From Irpex lacteus (Eukaryota; Basidiomycota; Agaricomycetes; Polyporales; Irpicaceae): a DNA stretch of 64,000 nucleotides. Of the stretch, positions 31,308 through 43,177 are shown one piece after another. The stretch covers positions 1,674,001-1,738,000 of the forward strand of contig MQVO02000004.1 in assembly GCA_001986395.2 (NCBI GenBank), written 5' to 3'. The notes under the pieces were generated by a model. The model ran no database searches, was not told the DNA's origin, and saw nothing but the letters and a program-made list of their open reading frames with translations. Each line of letters starts with the position of its first letter. Position 1 is the stretch's first letter. The position numbers and the translations under genes were made by a program.

Positions 31308-33461
31308 CTACAATCCGGCAAGCAAACCTCCTTCCCCTTCCACCCCGATGACATGTCCGCCATCTCCGACAACTTTACAACCGATCCTGTCATTGCCAAC
31401 TTCCCTCAAATAGCCGTCCACCTCTTTTATCTGCGGGAGATCAAGCTCCGAGGGAACTACCACTTCGCCCATGGTCTTGAGCCATTCGAGTGTAGGGCGG
31501 CGGTACCACCTGTTCGGATGCTCCGACGACGATCCCTCCTCAAACCAGCCCAAGTGGCCACCTTTCTTCGTTGTGCCAAAGACAACCCAAGGTCCTAGCG
31601 CATCTGCTCCTTCATCTATGGGCAACACACCAACGATAGGATCATCCAAGGCGTTCAAACAAAGGTGCGGAACACGTATGTTACCGAGAACGTGGTGGCT
31701 GGATGCCCATACGTAGTAATCCTCTGCCCGAGGGAATGGAAATGGTGGAGAACTCCCACCGATTTGGCGTGTGATCCTGCTATCAAAATCGTACAGCGTA
31801 GTTTGTCGTTGTTCCATTAACTCTTGGATCGCCGAGTTCACTTTCGATTCAGGGGTCGCCTCAAAGGTGGCAAGGTGCAGCTGCAATACTGCTTTTAGGT
31901 TGTGTCCCAACGCCTTAGAGTAAATCTGTCGGCGCCACCAACTGCTACGCAGTCTAGTCGAAACAGGTTTCAGCATCTAATGTATGACTGTCCAGGTCGT
32001 AAGCACTGACCTTTCACTATTCGCAAGCAGGTCCCATGGCTGTTTGTGGAGACCCAAGTTAGATTCATCCATACTTTCATTGATATAAGGCACATACGCA
32101 TGCTAGGGCACAGCCAGCTACCAGTCGACTATGCTCGCCTTCTTGGGCCAGGTAACGAGTTAACACGTTCGCACCGAGCGAGAACCCCACTCCTAGAAGG
32201 GAGCTTTAGGATATAGATGCGATATATAGAGCAATGCAGTGCGGATGTCATCTGTGTGGCCTGCCGAATACAGTTGTGGGCTTGTCAAAGGTACACCTGC
32301 ACCTGTGCAGCAAGGGTACTTCATTAGCTCACACACACAAATAACGAAACACAGATGTAAAAGGCGAACTGCGTCATAGGGTATAGTTGAAAGCTCTGGA
32401 GTCGAGGGATACGCCGCGGGAGTTGGCCTCGCCTAGCTAGCCACGCCCGTAAGGCGCGTTCAATGCAGGGAATGCGATGCCATGAAAGGAGACATCACTG
32501 GTAAGCGAAAGAGGCCGAAGGAGCCCCTCTCAGTCCAGATCAGCACGGAAGCTCTGGGAGCGGATCGTCCCTCGTCGGCTCTAGCGACATTGTCAGACTC
32601 GGGTCATGACCGACATGAAATCGACAGGACTGTTGCAGCACAGCTTTTGCACACAACACGAATGCGTGGGGTGGGGGGCATGGAAGGTGGTAGTACATTG
32701 GGATCAGTGAATGACAAATACTCACAACCACGAAAGTTGACCACGACTGCTCGATAGCCTAGCCCGCCCTGGTCCCGGGGCGTGCATGTAGGAGCCAGGA
32801 TAGCGCGCACGTATGATTCATGAGAACCTGTTTGAGTGTGTCAGGAAAGGCCAATGAAGGCCGCATGTCAAGGACTTACCTCCAGTAAGACCGTGCAGTA
32901 CAACCACGACCGGCGTGTCCTCACACAAATGGGGTTCTGAATGTGATGGAGCAAAATCTAAGCCTCTGATTTGCCAGGTACGGTTCATTTCAGCTATGTT
33001 AATCTGGCATCTGAGAAGTGAACGCACAGCGTGCCGCCGTCGAGTGTTCGCAGCAGCGTCCTAGGAAGGTCATAGGGTCACTGCTACTGTTTATATCGAG
33101 TTATAGGGGAGTGCATACCTCTGGTATTCAAGTCTGTCTACCCGGGAGAAGTCACCGACCACGCAGTAGCCGGTCTGCAGGTGTCCGCTAATCAGGGAAT
33201 CAGACGAGCCCAATCATTCAGCAATCCCTGAAGCTTCAAGTACTCCTCTTACTTGTTGAGCCACCACGCAGGTTTGAAGGTGCTGTGCAAGCTTGGGCAC
33301 TCCTTCTCCACCAGGTCTGGCAAGGAAATCTTCTTCTCGTTTGGATCTACATTGTCCCTATTCTCCAGTGGCACGCGTGTAGCGACGGATGCAACTGTCG
33401 AGGCGTAGTAGAGCTTGGGGATGTCATGAGTGCTGAACAGCCAACCAAGCACGGACGTCAT
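31308..33461 (-). CDS. EMB8/YheT-type alpha/beta hydrolase, with apparent frameshifts
   Basis: Exons 33461-33253, 33187-33119, 33060-33028, 32965-32880, 32827-32726, 32302-32098, 32039-32011 and 31976-31308. Family marks run in order: TFKPAWWLN-NGHLQTGY, the oxyanion region VVVLHGLTGGSHESY, VVNFRGCAGVPLTSPQLYSAGHTDD, the nucleophile elbow GVGFSLGAN, CPWDLLANS, the acid in ALDDPIVG and the His in GGHLGWFE. Substrates of this class are probably lipid esters. Exon 6 loses frame at 32199-32201, where the sequence has CCC but CCCC is needed for APLLGVGFSLG. The exon 7/8 junction (about 31977-32011) is also one base off. Intron 5 (32303-32725) is 423 nt, far longer than any neighbour. An upstream ATG at 33635 is open but less likely. 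Confidence 0.8.
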
Positions 33462-34013
33462 GATGTTGCAGATGAATTGGAAGGGCGTGCGAACTGTGTT
33501 CGTCTGGACCTGAGAACCGTGTGACCGACGCGGCACAAAGCCTGCGTGAAGTTTTGACCCCGACGACTGCCTCAGAACGGTTGGGGTTGGGTGCAAGACT
33601 TTCAGCGCTGCCTGTCGAGCACGCTGTAGTAACATGTAGCGTTTTAGCTGGGGACAACGCAGCTATTCGAATTCTTCTGCAGACTTTGCTCTTCAATGAT
33701 GGAACTTCCGGACAAGCCGGCTACTCACTGCGCCACGAGGCTGGGTCATTAGACGCCAGTGTCAGTCACACGTGTTTTCTGCTTTTTGTGTGTGCCCAAT
33801 TAGGCAGGCGTTCGATCCACTACCACAGCAACCACGACCACTGGCAGAGCTTGTTGTTTCGCGTGAACACCGTCGTTGGCGTGGCCTACTTTTTGTCTCA
33901 AGGCTGCAACGTCTGTATTGTCTTGACCATCAAAATGCTCTCTGCGGTGCCGTCCTGCACTATAAACGACTGCGCTATGTGCACTGTAATCTCTCACTCG
34001 ACCTCCTCCAACC
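33462..34013. promoter_or_regulatory. Shared upstream region of the hydrolase and the conserved unknown gene
   Basis: The genes diverge from this 550-bp stretch. The hydrolase frame stays open to a further ATG at 33635, so part may be coding. Nothing else is supported. Confidence 0.4.
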
Positions 34014-35805
34014 ATGTTCCCCCATCTAGCCTCGTTCTCGAAACATAAGCCCAACTCGAAGATACCAAGATGGACTGTTACACTTAAAGGAGCTGGCACT
34101 CCTGGTACAACCAATCTTAGACTATACGTTACGCGCGCAGAACTGCCGCAGATGGACCTTGGGTGCAATGTGCCAAGAATGCCCGATGAAGGACACAAGT
34201 CACATCGCAATGTCCTCTCAGTCTGTCCCGAGGATTGGCGCAAGCTAACAGAAATGAGCGAGATATCTGGCCCTGAATTTGATTACCAAGTGACAAAATG
34301 TACGAATATTAATGTCTGTCTTCTATCCCTTGCGTCATTGATTGAAGTATCAATTTTGGCAGTCATTCGAGCGAATATTCCTTCGCATGATCTTCATGTT
34401 TCCGATCCGGATATCGAAAACGGCGAAAGATTAACAGTTCCATGCACCATCTTCCGTTGCGCAGAAGTCTTTATCGGAAGGCCATCTGATGTGCATTCGT
34501 ACGTTGTGACGATCTGTTCATCGTTCATAGCTCAAGATGGTCTTAACTCTCTTTGTTTAGTGTCTCGAAGTGGGTAGCAGAATATCCTCTCGCCACTCTG
34601 CAACGAGTAATGCACTTGGTCTTTCCGTGTACGCAAGGATGGTCGTTTAGTCCAGTGATGGCGGATCCAGATCATGAGATTGTGTCCTGCGTCACTTGGG
34701 ATCGACGTAACCCAGATTCGACTGTGAACTCTGCTGTTGCAGTAATGATTCAGCCGCCCTGGATAGCCTCTGCGGGCGATTTGGAATGTTTCTCGAATTG
34801 CAAACGAGTACGTCAATTAATTTAAAAGCCACGACTTGCTCATCAGCTTGCTTCTTAGCTACCAAATCCTCAGAAACATTCAGGTACTGTAGGCGAAAGA
34901 CAGAGTATAACAGCAGCGAGCGAATGTGGGCAAAGGTGTGTCCATAGCTGTCAGTATTGATACCATAGTTTGACGTCATTGCTAGATATGGGACTTTTGC
35001 GCTCGCCGCAACTGCCATTATTTTGTTGTGACGACGTACTGGGGTTGGATCTTTGGTGCATTCTCACGAGGTAGGCAGAGAAAACAAGAACCATAAGCAG
35101 TAGTAAAAAGCTGACGTCGATACACAGGCAGGTCCAGAGGTTTTGTCACCTCAGTCAAATCATATACAGCAATCTCTCCCTCCATTCTGGAACACCTTGT
35201 CTTCTGGTTTGCCTCAGCAATGCAAATCAGCGGCGCTTGGGAAATACCCGAGGTAAATATCATGTTTACCATGGGTGATACCAGGAAAGCTTGTAATCGT
35301 TATCACGTTTACTCACTCGTTCCGGTGTTCTCAGGTCGCTGAAGCTGTCTTCGATGTTAACCTCGGTATCGAGGAGGCGATACTTGCCAAGGAACCGCAT
35401 GTGTCACTCACTTCACCTACACCGTCGGAGTCAGCCTGGGGTGGTGATTATTTTGGTAAGATCATATACTCAATGAACAATAATTCAAATATTGATGAAC
35501 CTCTTGCAGACGAAGCCGATGCGAAGGAAGTTGATCGGCTCCTTCTATCCCCCAAGTTGGCACCAACAGGCGGCACCTTTTCTAGACTTACGGAAAGTAT
35601 CTTGAAATGGCAGCAGTATGGAACCCCATACGATGTCTGGGGCCTTCCTCCTTCTGTTTGTATGACCCCTTCAGAGGGCTCCAGCTCCGAGACGGAGTCC
35701 TCCGTTACGTCTGCGTTCACCGATCCCGGTGGACATCATATAGGTGGCGATTGGTTGACGGGAGGGCCGGTAGAAGTCACCAATCATCACCGACTCTCGA
35801 TATGA
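34014..35805 (+). pseudogene. Basidiomycete-type conserved protein of unknown function, frame interrupted
   Basis: I recognise the pattern of a protein family common in mushroom genomes, with conserved blocks SFSKHKPNSKIPRWT, VPRMPDEGH-HRNVLSVCPED, FIGRPSDVHSYVVTICSSF, PCTQGWSFSPV, VSCVTWDRRNPD, YFVVTTYWGWIFGAFSR and ILEHLVFWFASAM. Its function is unknown to me. Likely exons are 34014-34299, 34348-34807, 34859-34935, 34986-35070, 35128-35252 and 35335-35805. The last three read cleanly. The first half needs frame changes at the 34299/34348 junction, near 34429-34432, near 34557-34562 and near 34917-34921. Each looks like a one-base loss or gain. It is either a young pseudogene or a poorly called stretch, so it is listed as a pseudogene with reserve. 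Confidence 0.6.
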
Positions 35806-36286
35806 TTCAATCACTACTCAGGAGAGTAACAGTTGATTAAGCTCCGTCAGCACTGGCAGACTGGATCTGCACAGAAAGACTCATGGAATAATACGACTCG
35901 GACTATCGGACCATACTAGATTCTTCGAGTTTGCATATGACTTGACGTGACATGTACAATAGCTACTTTAGCAAGCTTCAGTGTGACTACAAACACCTTG
36001 TAATATACGAAATACCACGTCTATAAACTTGTTAATTGCTGAAAACTGAAGCTGGTATGTTCGGTTCGGATGTGCGGATCACCGCCACCGCCTTCGATCT
36101 TGCAACTAGACGGTTAACCCATACCACCATCGTTCCACTCCACACTCCTCTCCATCACTTCGTTGCAGCATCAAGCTTCATAGCATAAGGTCCTCTTTGG
36201 AGGTTGCACTAGCGAGCCTGGGCTGTGTATAGAGATCCCACACCCTCAGAATCCTCACAAATACCGTCACGGAGGCCGAACTGACC
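35806..36286. other. Intergenic region
   Basis: About 480 bp upstream of the cyclin gene. No coding exon is seen. It should hold the cyclin promoter. Confidence 0.5.
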
Positions 36287-37773
36287 ATGGGTGCCCCAAG
36301 CACAAGTGCCGCACAATGGTTGTTTCCTGTCTCATCTCTTGTAGAGCAAACACCAAGCAGGACGACCTCATCTATACCGGTGGAGAAGGAGCTGTATGAC
36401 CGTGCAAGAGGAGTCGAGTTCTTGTTTCGTTTGGGGGTGTCCTTGATGCTGTACGTTTTCTCTTCCCCACCCGCCGAGCCTACTTAACAAACACAGACTT
36501 GGACTCGTCAATTGAAAACAAAAGACCTGTATCCTCGCTATACACTGCCGCGACATGGTTCCATCGGTTTTACATGAGATTCTCCATGGAGGACTATCAC
36601 AGACAGGTGGGTGGCGCGTCATCATGATGGACTATAAATCGACCTCTCATGCGTCGGCTATCCGCCAGGATGTTGCAGCCGCTTGTATATTCCTGGCTAC
36701 CAAGACAGAAGAGTGTGGGCGGAAGCTGAAGGACGTCGCAAGGGTGTTCTGCTCGAAAGTGTGGGGGCGGAAGATTGACGACATAGCGGATGACAGTCAG
36801 GTCCGAGACATCGTCTGTACACTGGATACATGGTTGACGTTTGATTTAGGAACTGGAAGACAGTCAGACAGCAATCTTGCTGACTGAGGAAGCACTCTTG
36901 AAGCACTATGCTTCGACTTCGTTGTACGAAGTCCGCACGCAGACCTCGTCGACCTCCTTGAGGCGCGCCAGGAGACTATCGAGTTCGAAGAGTATGCGTT
37001 TTCAATAGCTAATGACTCGTAAGTCCATTTTCAACAGCTTCGGGAATATCGAAACACGTCAACATTGACATCCGCCGTTTAGGTACAGAACGCCTTTGTG
37101 TGTCTTGTATTCGCCACGTATAATAGCAGTGGCTTGTTATGTTCTAGCCCAACAATATGTCGAAGGAGCGAATTCTCCGAGCCTTTCGACGAGATTAGCT
37201 TCGCCGGCACCTTCTGCTTCATTACCAACCCCACCATCGAACAAACCTCCTTATCCGAGTCAACGCGTTTCGCGGTGGAGTTCTGCAACCTTAACGAGAC
37301 AGAATTGGTAGCAGTCGCTGGTAAGTTCATACCTTTTCGGTATTGATTCGCGTATCTTGTCTGATGAGCCCTCTTTTCTGCTCTCTCGTCACTAGATGCA
37401 TTGACAATACTACTAGAATTCTATGGGGCACAGGACCTCAACACTATGGAATACCTGTCAAATCTCGCAGCTGTAAGGTTTCCGCGGATCATTCTCTTTT
37501 AAAACATATGTTCAAAGGTCAAACTAGATCTTGCCCCCAGAAACGTCTCCTACACGACCGAAGCTTTACCAACCGTTTGCTCAACTAGCTCAGGGATTGC
37601 AAAAGCCCCCTGAGCCTGGGCCCGAAGACAATTCGAAAGCAGATTCTCAGCCTCAGCCACCTCCGTCGAAACAGCCGTCAGAGGGTACTCTGAACTCGAA
37701 TAAGGGCAGTGGCTGGATTCCAGTGAGAAGCGAACCAGCAGCCCAAGATCTTCCAGAGAAGCCCAAACCGTAA
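36287..37773 (+). CDS. CTK2-like / cyclin K-like CTD-kinase cyclin, with apparent frameshifts
   Basis: Exons 36287-36450, 36525-36606, 36669-36800, 36850-37018, 37083-37320, 37396-37472 and 37518-37773. The cyclin box reads QWLFPVSSLVEQTPSRTTSS, MLPVSSLYTAATWFHRFYMRF, DVAAACIFLATKTEECGRKLKDVARV and LCFDFVVRSPHADLVDL, then the second fold SYRTPLCVLYSPRIIAVACYVLAQ. This matches the cyclin of the CTDK-I kinase, which phosphorylates the RNA polymerase II tail. Frame breaks occur at about 36899-36902 (TTGAA where TTGGAA gives LLEALCFDF) and about 37249-37252. The last exon is open in two frames. A 49-nt intron after PRN (about 37546-37594) or a length change in the C run at 37534-37538 would join them. 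A 41-nt intron could also bypass the first break, but it would delete conserved cyclin sequence. Confidence 0.8.
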
Positions 37774-38082
37774 ATCCAGGCCGGTCGTTTGTCGATACTT
37801 AATCTCATCGTATATCTGTACCCTGCATTCGCTCCGCTGTCGTATGTCGTACTTGCTTCTCGTACCATCAGTAATGTCGCGCTAAACGTTCGAATTAATA
37901 CAGTTTGTTTCTTGTGTCTAGGCCAGATGACTGCAGAAGCGTATCGTATGAGTGGTCTGGACTGTTCTGTAGTACAACTACGCCAGAACGTCCAGCAGGA
38001 TAAGAGTCTGGCCAGGAGGGACGAGTATTGTGTCGTCAGAGGGATGTGAAGGACGGGGTACTTATCGAAAGTCGAAAGGAAC
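37774..38082. other. Convergent spacer between cyclin and POP4 genes
   Basis: A 309-bp region between two stop codons. It should hold only 3' untranslated sequence. No feature is seen. Confidence 0.5.
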
Positions 38083-39194
38083 CTATAATTCAATGGTCTC
38101 CTTGTGCTTGAACTTCCGCGTTGCTCGATCAGCGGAACGGAAACAGAACTGGTTGCCATAGAGTTCGAGTTCCAGGTGGGGGAGGTCTAGTACGGTCGCG
38201 TTCGAGGGTAGCGACGTCACGTTGGACGGCAGGTGGTCAGCGGACTCAGTTATCGAGTCTACCTCCGTGGATGACGCATCTTCCGTCGGAGGAGAGAAGG
38301 CATACAACGGAACAGAAAACGTGAAAATTGAGTTCGCCTTCGGAATCACTTCATGTAGTGCGTCAGCAAAGCGTCAAGTGAACGGAATATGAAACCAAAT
38401 GACGCAGATCGTGAAGCCACATACGTTTCTGCTGATCCTCACGTGTCACTATCTTGAAAGCATTTTCTGTCTCGTGGTAGACAATTCCAGAGAGGCCGAC
38501 AAGACAAGGGTTCTTGCTCTGGCGGACTGTGTGGCCAGATCGTAGGTCCGTTCAGTTCAAGATGCATCTGAGCATTTGCGAATGTTCTGAAGAGACATAC
38601 CGGTGATCATCGCTCCCACAAATTCAGCTTTTACCAGTCGAGTATGTATGGCCGCGACACTCGGCATTGCCTGGGCATGGTTGTGATCCTGCTCGGGATT
38701 GGTCGGTGGGGGTGCGAGGGCCAAAAGCTCGGACATGTACCCAAGCCAGAGCCTATGCACTGCCACAAAGCGTTCGAATCTGACCAGTAGAAAGAGTTGA
38801 AGATACCATCGATTATTACCGCGCGCCATACTCATGTGCTTGCTTCAGGGACTTGCACTTACTTTGCAGCCGACTTATCAAGTTTCCACAGTCCCTTTTC
38901 TCGGGCCTGCTTCTGTCCCAGCACACCAGCAGCTGATCGCGCCTTGTCGGTGACACGCCTTGCTCTGCTGGCTTCTCGCTCCTTCTTTGCACGACTGTCC
39001 CTAACAGGGTTCTGTAGGAGGATCTGGCGACCTTGAACGCGGTTTGCGTAGAGTTGTGTCGGATCAGACGATCGTGTTACGTTCCTTTTGACATACTCTG
39101 GGGTGAAGGGCGTGTAGCTATTGTACTTGGCACGTACACCGTCGAGTTTGTGTTCGTCATCACGCTTTTGCAGATTGACCCTGGGAGCGTACAT
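38083..39194 (-). CDS. POP4: RNase P / RNase MRP protein subunit POP4 (Rpp29)
   Basis: Four exons, 39194-38863, 38779-38601, 38526-38425 and 38348-38083, give 292 aa. The RNA-binding Sm-like fold at the C-terminus is clear: LVKAEFVGAMITV, RQSKNPCLVGLSGIVYHETEN, FKIVTRED, VIPKANSIFTFSVPL, then LELYGNQFCFRSADRATRKF and KHKETIEL. Before it come the basic helix SRARRVTDKARSAAG, EKGLWKLDK and VAVHRLWLGYMSELL, all normal for eukaryotic POP4. The protein supports 5'-leader removal from tRNAs and rRNA processing in the nucleolus. A Ser/Thr/Glu-rich insert interrupts the fold (about residues 225-260). The start follows directly after a TAG, so an upstream exon is unlikely. Confidence 0.9.
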
Positions 39195-41527
39195 ACTAGA
39201 AGGGTGCGAAGTTAATCCAACTTGAAATTGTAATGCACATAGATACTAGCCTACCTTTTACTCCTTGTGCTGATGATGGGAGGACGCAAGCAGGCGGCTG
39301 CGAGCAGGGTCGACGATGGCGGGGATGACGAAAAGGGATGATCGACGGTGGCGGGGGAATTTCACGTGAGGGGGGAGGCGTCTGGGAAGAATCTCCGTGC
39401 CACGACTGAATTGAATCATCGCCTCTAACGTAACCTCGTCCACCGTCGCTTCCACACTCGCAGCCCAAAACGAGAAATCCAACTAGGTTCGTGTGTACAT
39501 CGGTTCTACTGCTGGACATGTCTTGCTGTGCTCTTCGGCCTCTCTCTGGCCACCCATCTACAAAATTCCAACTCAGTGCATCCACTCTTCCGGAATATCG
39601 ATGGGAACAGAATAGACCTATGTCGTTGCAGGAAACACGCCTCGTTCACATGTCCGCCTCAATTGCGAGCCTCAAGGTTTGCAATTCCATTTCATCTTAG
39701 TATCAAGTGGAACACATCCATTTATTATTGACGCGTACTTGCACAGATGATTATCTTCCGCTTGGATGACAGTGAAACGAGTGCGGGCAATTGCAACGTG
39801 TATGAACGATTTTTCGTCCCATCACGTCAGACTGAATAGCCCGCTCTCAGCTGCTTTGAGCGTTGTACATCCTCCGTAGCAGGAGAATCAGTGTCAAGTA
39901 AACAACTTGTAACCTGTGTTACGTGTTTATCGTGCGCGTGAGACAGGCCTTACACTGCGGCCGCTTCGAAGCGTCTGCCAGCATCGAGCGGTCCTCATTC
40001 TCCCGGACTCAGGGCGACGCACTTTAATAAAGCCATTTCCTGATGATGGCTTTACTGTATTAGGTGCTCTACTTCCACACGGCCATCGTCTGATGACGAG
40101 AGTAGCTCCTTCCGTAGGGAGGTCTCTTCTGCATCACTCATTCTCTTGCGGTACGTGTTGCGTAACGCCTCAGTCTTATCGTAACGGTCATCTGATTAAT
40201 CTTTTCGGACGTTCAGAGCTCCTCTCATCATGACATACGATGGCGATACAGCGCACCCGAGCCATTTCTCCACGATGCCTCAGCTCATTCTTTGGTACGC
40301 TTCGCATTTTCTCCGAAATACTTGCTTGTCTTCCGACATTGCTGGCCAATGTCTTGTCTTCACTCTCTAATCGAAGCAAGGCACAGACTGGGTATTATCA
40401 GTAGACGCACGCCCGGCCATATCCGTTTTGGTGACGGCGAGTGACCCGTGAAATCAACTACCACGTTTTTGCAGAGCCTTGCTGAGTCCCGGGATACGAC
40501 GATGCTAATCTCCGGCCAGAAGGCATGCGAGCATTCAATTCAATGCTCTACGTCCTTCTTCCCACCCGTCGACGGCGATGGACGCTGCAGTTCGCTCCGA
40601 GGGAACCGCATTCACAACCAGTTTCATGACGGCATATCACTTCACGGCATGTTGTCCTGCTGAGCTCATTGCATAAGGTTCGCATCATCCCTCTGGCTAC
40701 GGCTCCACGCCTTGAGCCCTCTTTCTCTCTTCTGACCTCACATGTTTAGTGGATGCACTACCATCTTTGTACGTTTCAGTTCTGCGAACGCAGCGCCGAA
40801 GCCCTTATCTACCGCAACTATCACCGCAGAACACCTATCCGCTTGCCAGAAAACTGGATTCACTGTCCGCCCGTCCTATCCTCCCATTAACCAACGCGGA
40901 CATGAGCTCATATTCGTCAGCACTGCCCTTCGGAAGCATTTTCTCTACATGCTGTAACAACCAACAGCTCGAATGACCATTGTGCTCATATTCCCTCCTC
41001 ATCGCTCTTTCCGGCGATAGTTGATCGCCCCTTCTGGAATTCAGAGGTATGCGCCATCTAGTTGATAAAGATCTAAGAGGCTCACGTCGTAGTAGGAGTT
41101 CAATGTGCAGACGCTAGTTGACGGATAGTGTCCACATTCAATGCATTACTTGCGCGAAGATCGAAATGGGAAACGGGAATCCTGCTACATTCTATCGTCT
41201 ACTACTATAGTCCGAAACAGCGGCTCAATACAAAATGACGCAAAGGTATGCATGGGTCTACACTATGATGATACTGCTACGGTTGCCGAGGCCTTCTAAT
41301 ACAAATTAATGACTACAGAGAAGAGCGAAGATATGAGGTCAAGGAATACATAGAAGATATTCTAGGGTGTCGTCCAGTGAGAAACGCGCGAAGACTGTAC
41401 TTTTCTCTCAAGCATATTTCGACGCGTTGGCAGATGGTTGCCCTCGCCCCATCTGAATACAGGCAGGACAATAGTCGTCTATGACAGGGTCTGAGGGAGG
41501 AAATTTGATAAGAGACTGCGCGGTGAG
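39195..41527. other. Gene-poor region
   Basis: About 2.3 kb with no gene I can support. Short open frames occur on both strands (for example a 54-codon hydrophobic frame at 40240-40404), but none shows a family motif or a consistent splice series. No transposase, reverse transcriptase or terminal repeat is seen. Confidence 0.5.
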
Positions 41528-41970
41528 TTAAATTGGCTTCTTACTAAATTGCTGAGGGAATTGACGGCTAATAGAAAGTGGCAGATCAGAGACATGTTAA
41601 CAGTGCGTATTTGCGAAGACGACTCACTACTGCCAACACGTCTCTGTGCAGCGCGGAGGTACGCAATTCCGCGGATGCGAGGTACTGAATTTGCAGTGAC
41701 GGTCGTCACATTGAATCTAGCACAGCTCGTGATTGGCAAAATCGTTCGTCACGAGTGATAAGAGGAAATTTACCATCTCATCGGGCTATAAACGTCTCCT
41801 ATTCAGTAAGGGGAATTAATGCGCAGAGAGGAAGGTACGTACGAGATCAACGTAGTGGTTGCAACGTTTGAAGTGGTTTCGTACGCTGAAACAGACCGAG
41901 GAGCAAAGTCAGTTCCTGGGTGCTTAGGGGATGGAAAGTAGGGGTTCATGTACCGTCGCCAGTGACACAT
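41528..41970 (-). CDS. Small cysteine-rich protein (66 aa, five exons, Met-Cys start)
   Basis: Five exons in 443 bp, 41970-41954, 41885-41843, 41785-41774, 41716-41628 and 41567-41528, give 66 aa with exact phases. The sequence starts MCHWRRVRNHFKRCNHY and continues with IQCDDRHCKFSTSHPRNC, RCTETCWQYRQFPQQFS. The Cys/His pattern (H-W-R...C-x-H, C-x4-C, H-x3-C, C-x3-C) looks zinc-binding. I recall many mushroom proteins with this MCHWRRV...CKFS...TCWQY layout, none with a known function. The third exon is only 12 nt (PDEM) and matches a family position usually filled by PEEM-like residues. There is no signal peptide. Confidence 0.72.
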
Positions 41971-43177
41971 GAGGATAGAAGCGTTGGATGGGAGTAGGAG
42001 AGGTGTAGAAGTAGGTGAAACAGGGCTTGGGCTTGTTGTCTCCTACCTCATCCTCCCTGGCATTTTATATGTTTCCCGACTACCTGCGCGAAATAGGAAC
42101 CGGCATCTTTAGTAGAGCATACAGGTGCAGGGGACGCGCATCGCGGACCAATACTGGCCTCGATAACACATCAGCAAAAACGGGCCGTTTACAAGGTGAA
42201 CGTCTCATTTTCGGCCTATCAAGATTGTACGAGGGCGGAGTATAACACACTGCACGAGGATGAAAACGAGTATCCCGATTATTAGGCCGCCTACGTCTTG
42301 CTTTCCTCCTCCTGACGGGCAAATGATCGGAACTTGTAGCCTTTGCGTTGGATCGGATACGCCCAATTGCGAATGCTTCGACATGCTAAAGCTAAAATGT
42401 TAAATTCTGAATGCGACTCCCTTCGAAAAATTTATGCAGCGATAAGACAGAGCTCCGAGGGTATACACAAGACATGCGTGCGACATTGAGTCATTTCAAT
42501 CTGGCCAGAGACGATGAGGGCATCGCACACTGTAATGAACTTCGACGACGTCGTGCATTCATTCACTAGTAATTTCGGTGCCGTGCGAGGAACCGCTGCT
42601 CTGCCGGATGGCAGATCTTCATCGTTTGCTTTAGTAGGTGCAGCTTACTTACCTTACCTTCGTGGGTTGGCGGCTTTCCGCGCGACGTGAACAACCTCCT
42701 CGATTGAGCGTGCGATATCAACGCGAATCCGCACGATGTTATGTACATGGCCCCGGTGCACCATTTACAGACAGACCACCTGTCTGAGTTCAAAGTAGGT
42801 GGGCCTTTCGTCAGCATACCAGACAAGCACGACGACAGATAACAGACAAGACTGATGTTATCGATCCGTTGGGCGGGTAGGCCATCCGGCAGATAGCGTG
42901 CACATTACATTAAGTACAGACTCTGTTCCGCGTACGCAACTCGCACTCAAACGGATTCAAGCTCCCAACTATCATGAAGGTTTGAGTGCCAGTGCTGATC
43001 CAGAAAATGCGGCGCTCGACTGCTGGTGGCGGGACATTGTCAGTGTCTACACACGTGCTAAGAATGACCGGCTTTTGGTATTACTTCTCCGGCTCATTGG
43101 ATTTAAGAAGGTTATCGCGAACTCTATCGCACTTGGTGATCTCAAGCTACGCTGAGACAATAACATCACTCTGCCGG
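41971..43177. other. Gene-poor region
   Basis: About 1.2 kb upstream of the small Cys-rich gene and downstream of eIF2B-alpha. A minus-strand frame at 42566-42826 contains CKWC but no second motif or splice series, so no gene is called. Confidence 0.45.

Noticed and set aside
37518..37600. A third frameshift in the cyclin gene
   Set aside because: A 49-nt intron after PRN with a CTCAAC branch motif joins the two frames, so an indel is not required, although a C-run length change cannot be excluded.
40240..40404. A 54-codon hydrophobic ORF in the gene-poor region
   Set aside because: It is short, has no homologous pattern I know, no promoter sign and no partner exons.
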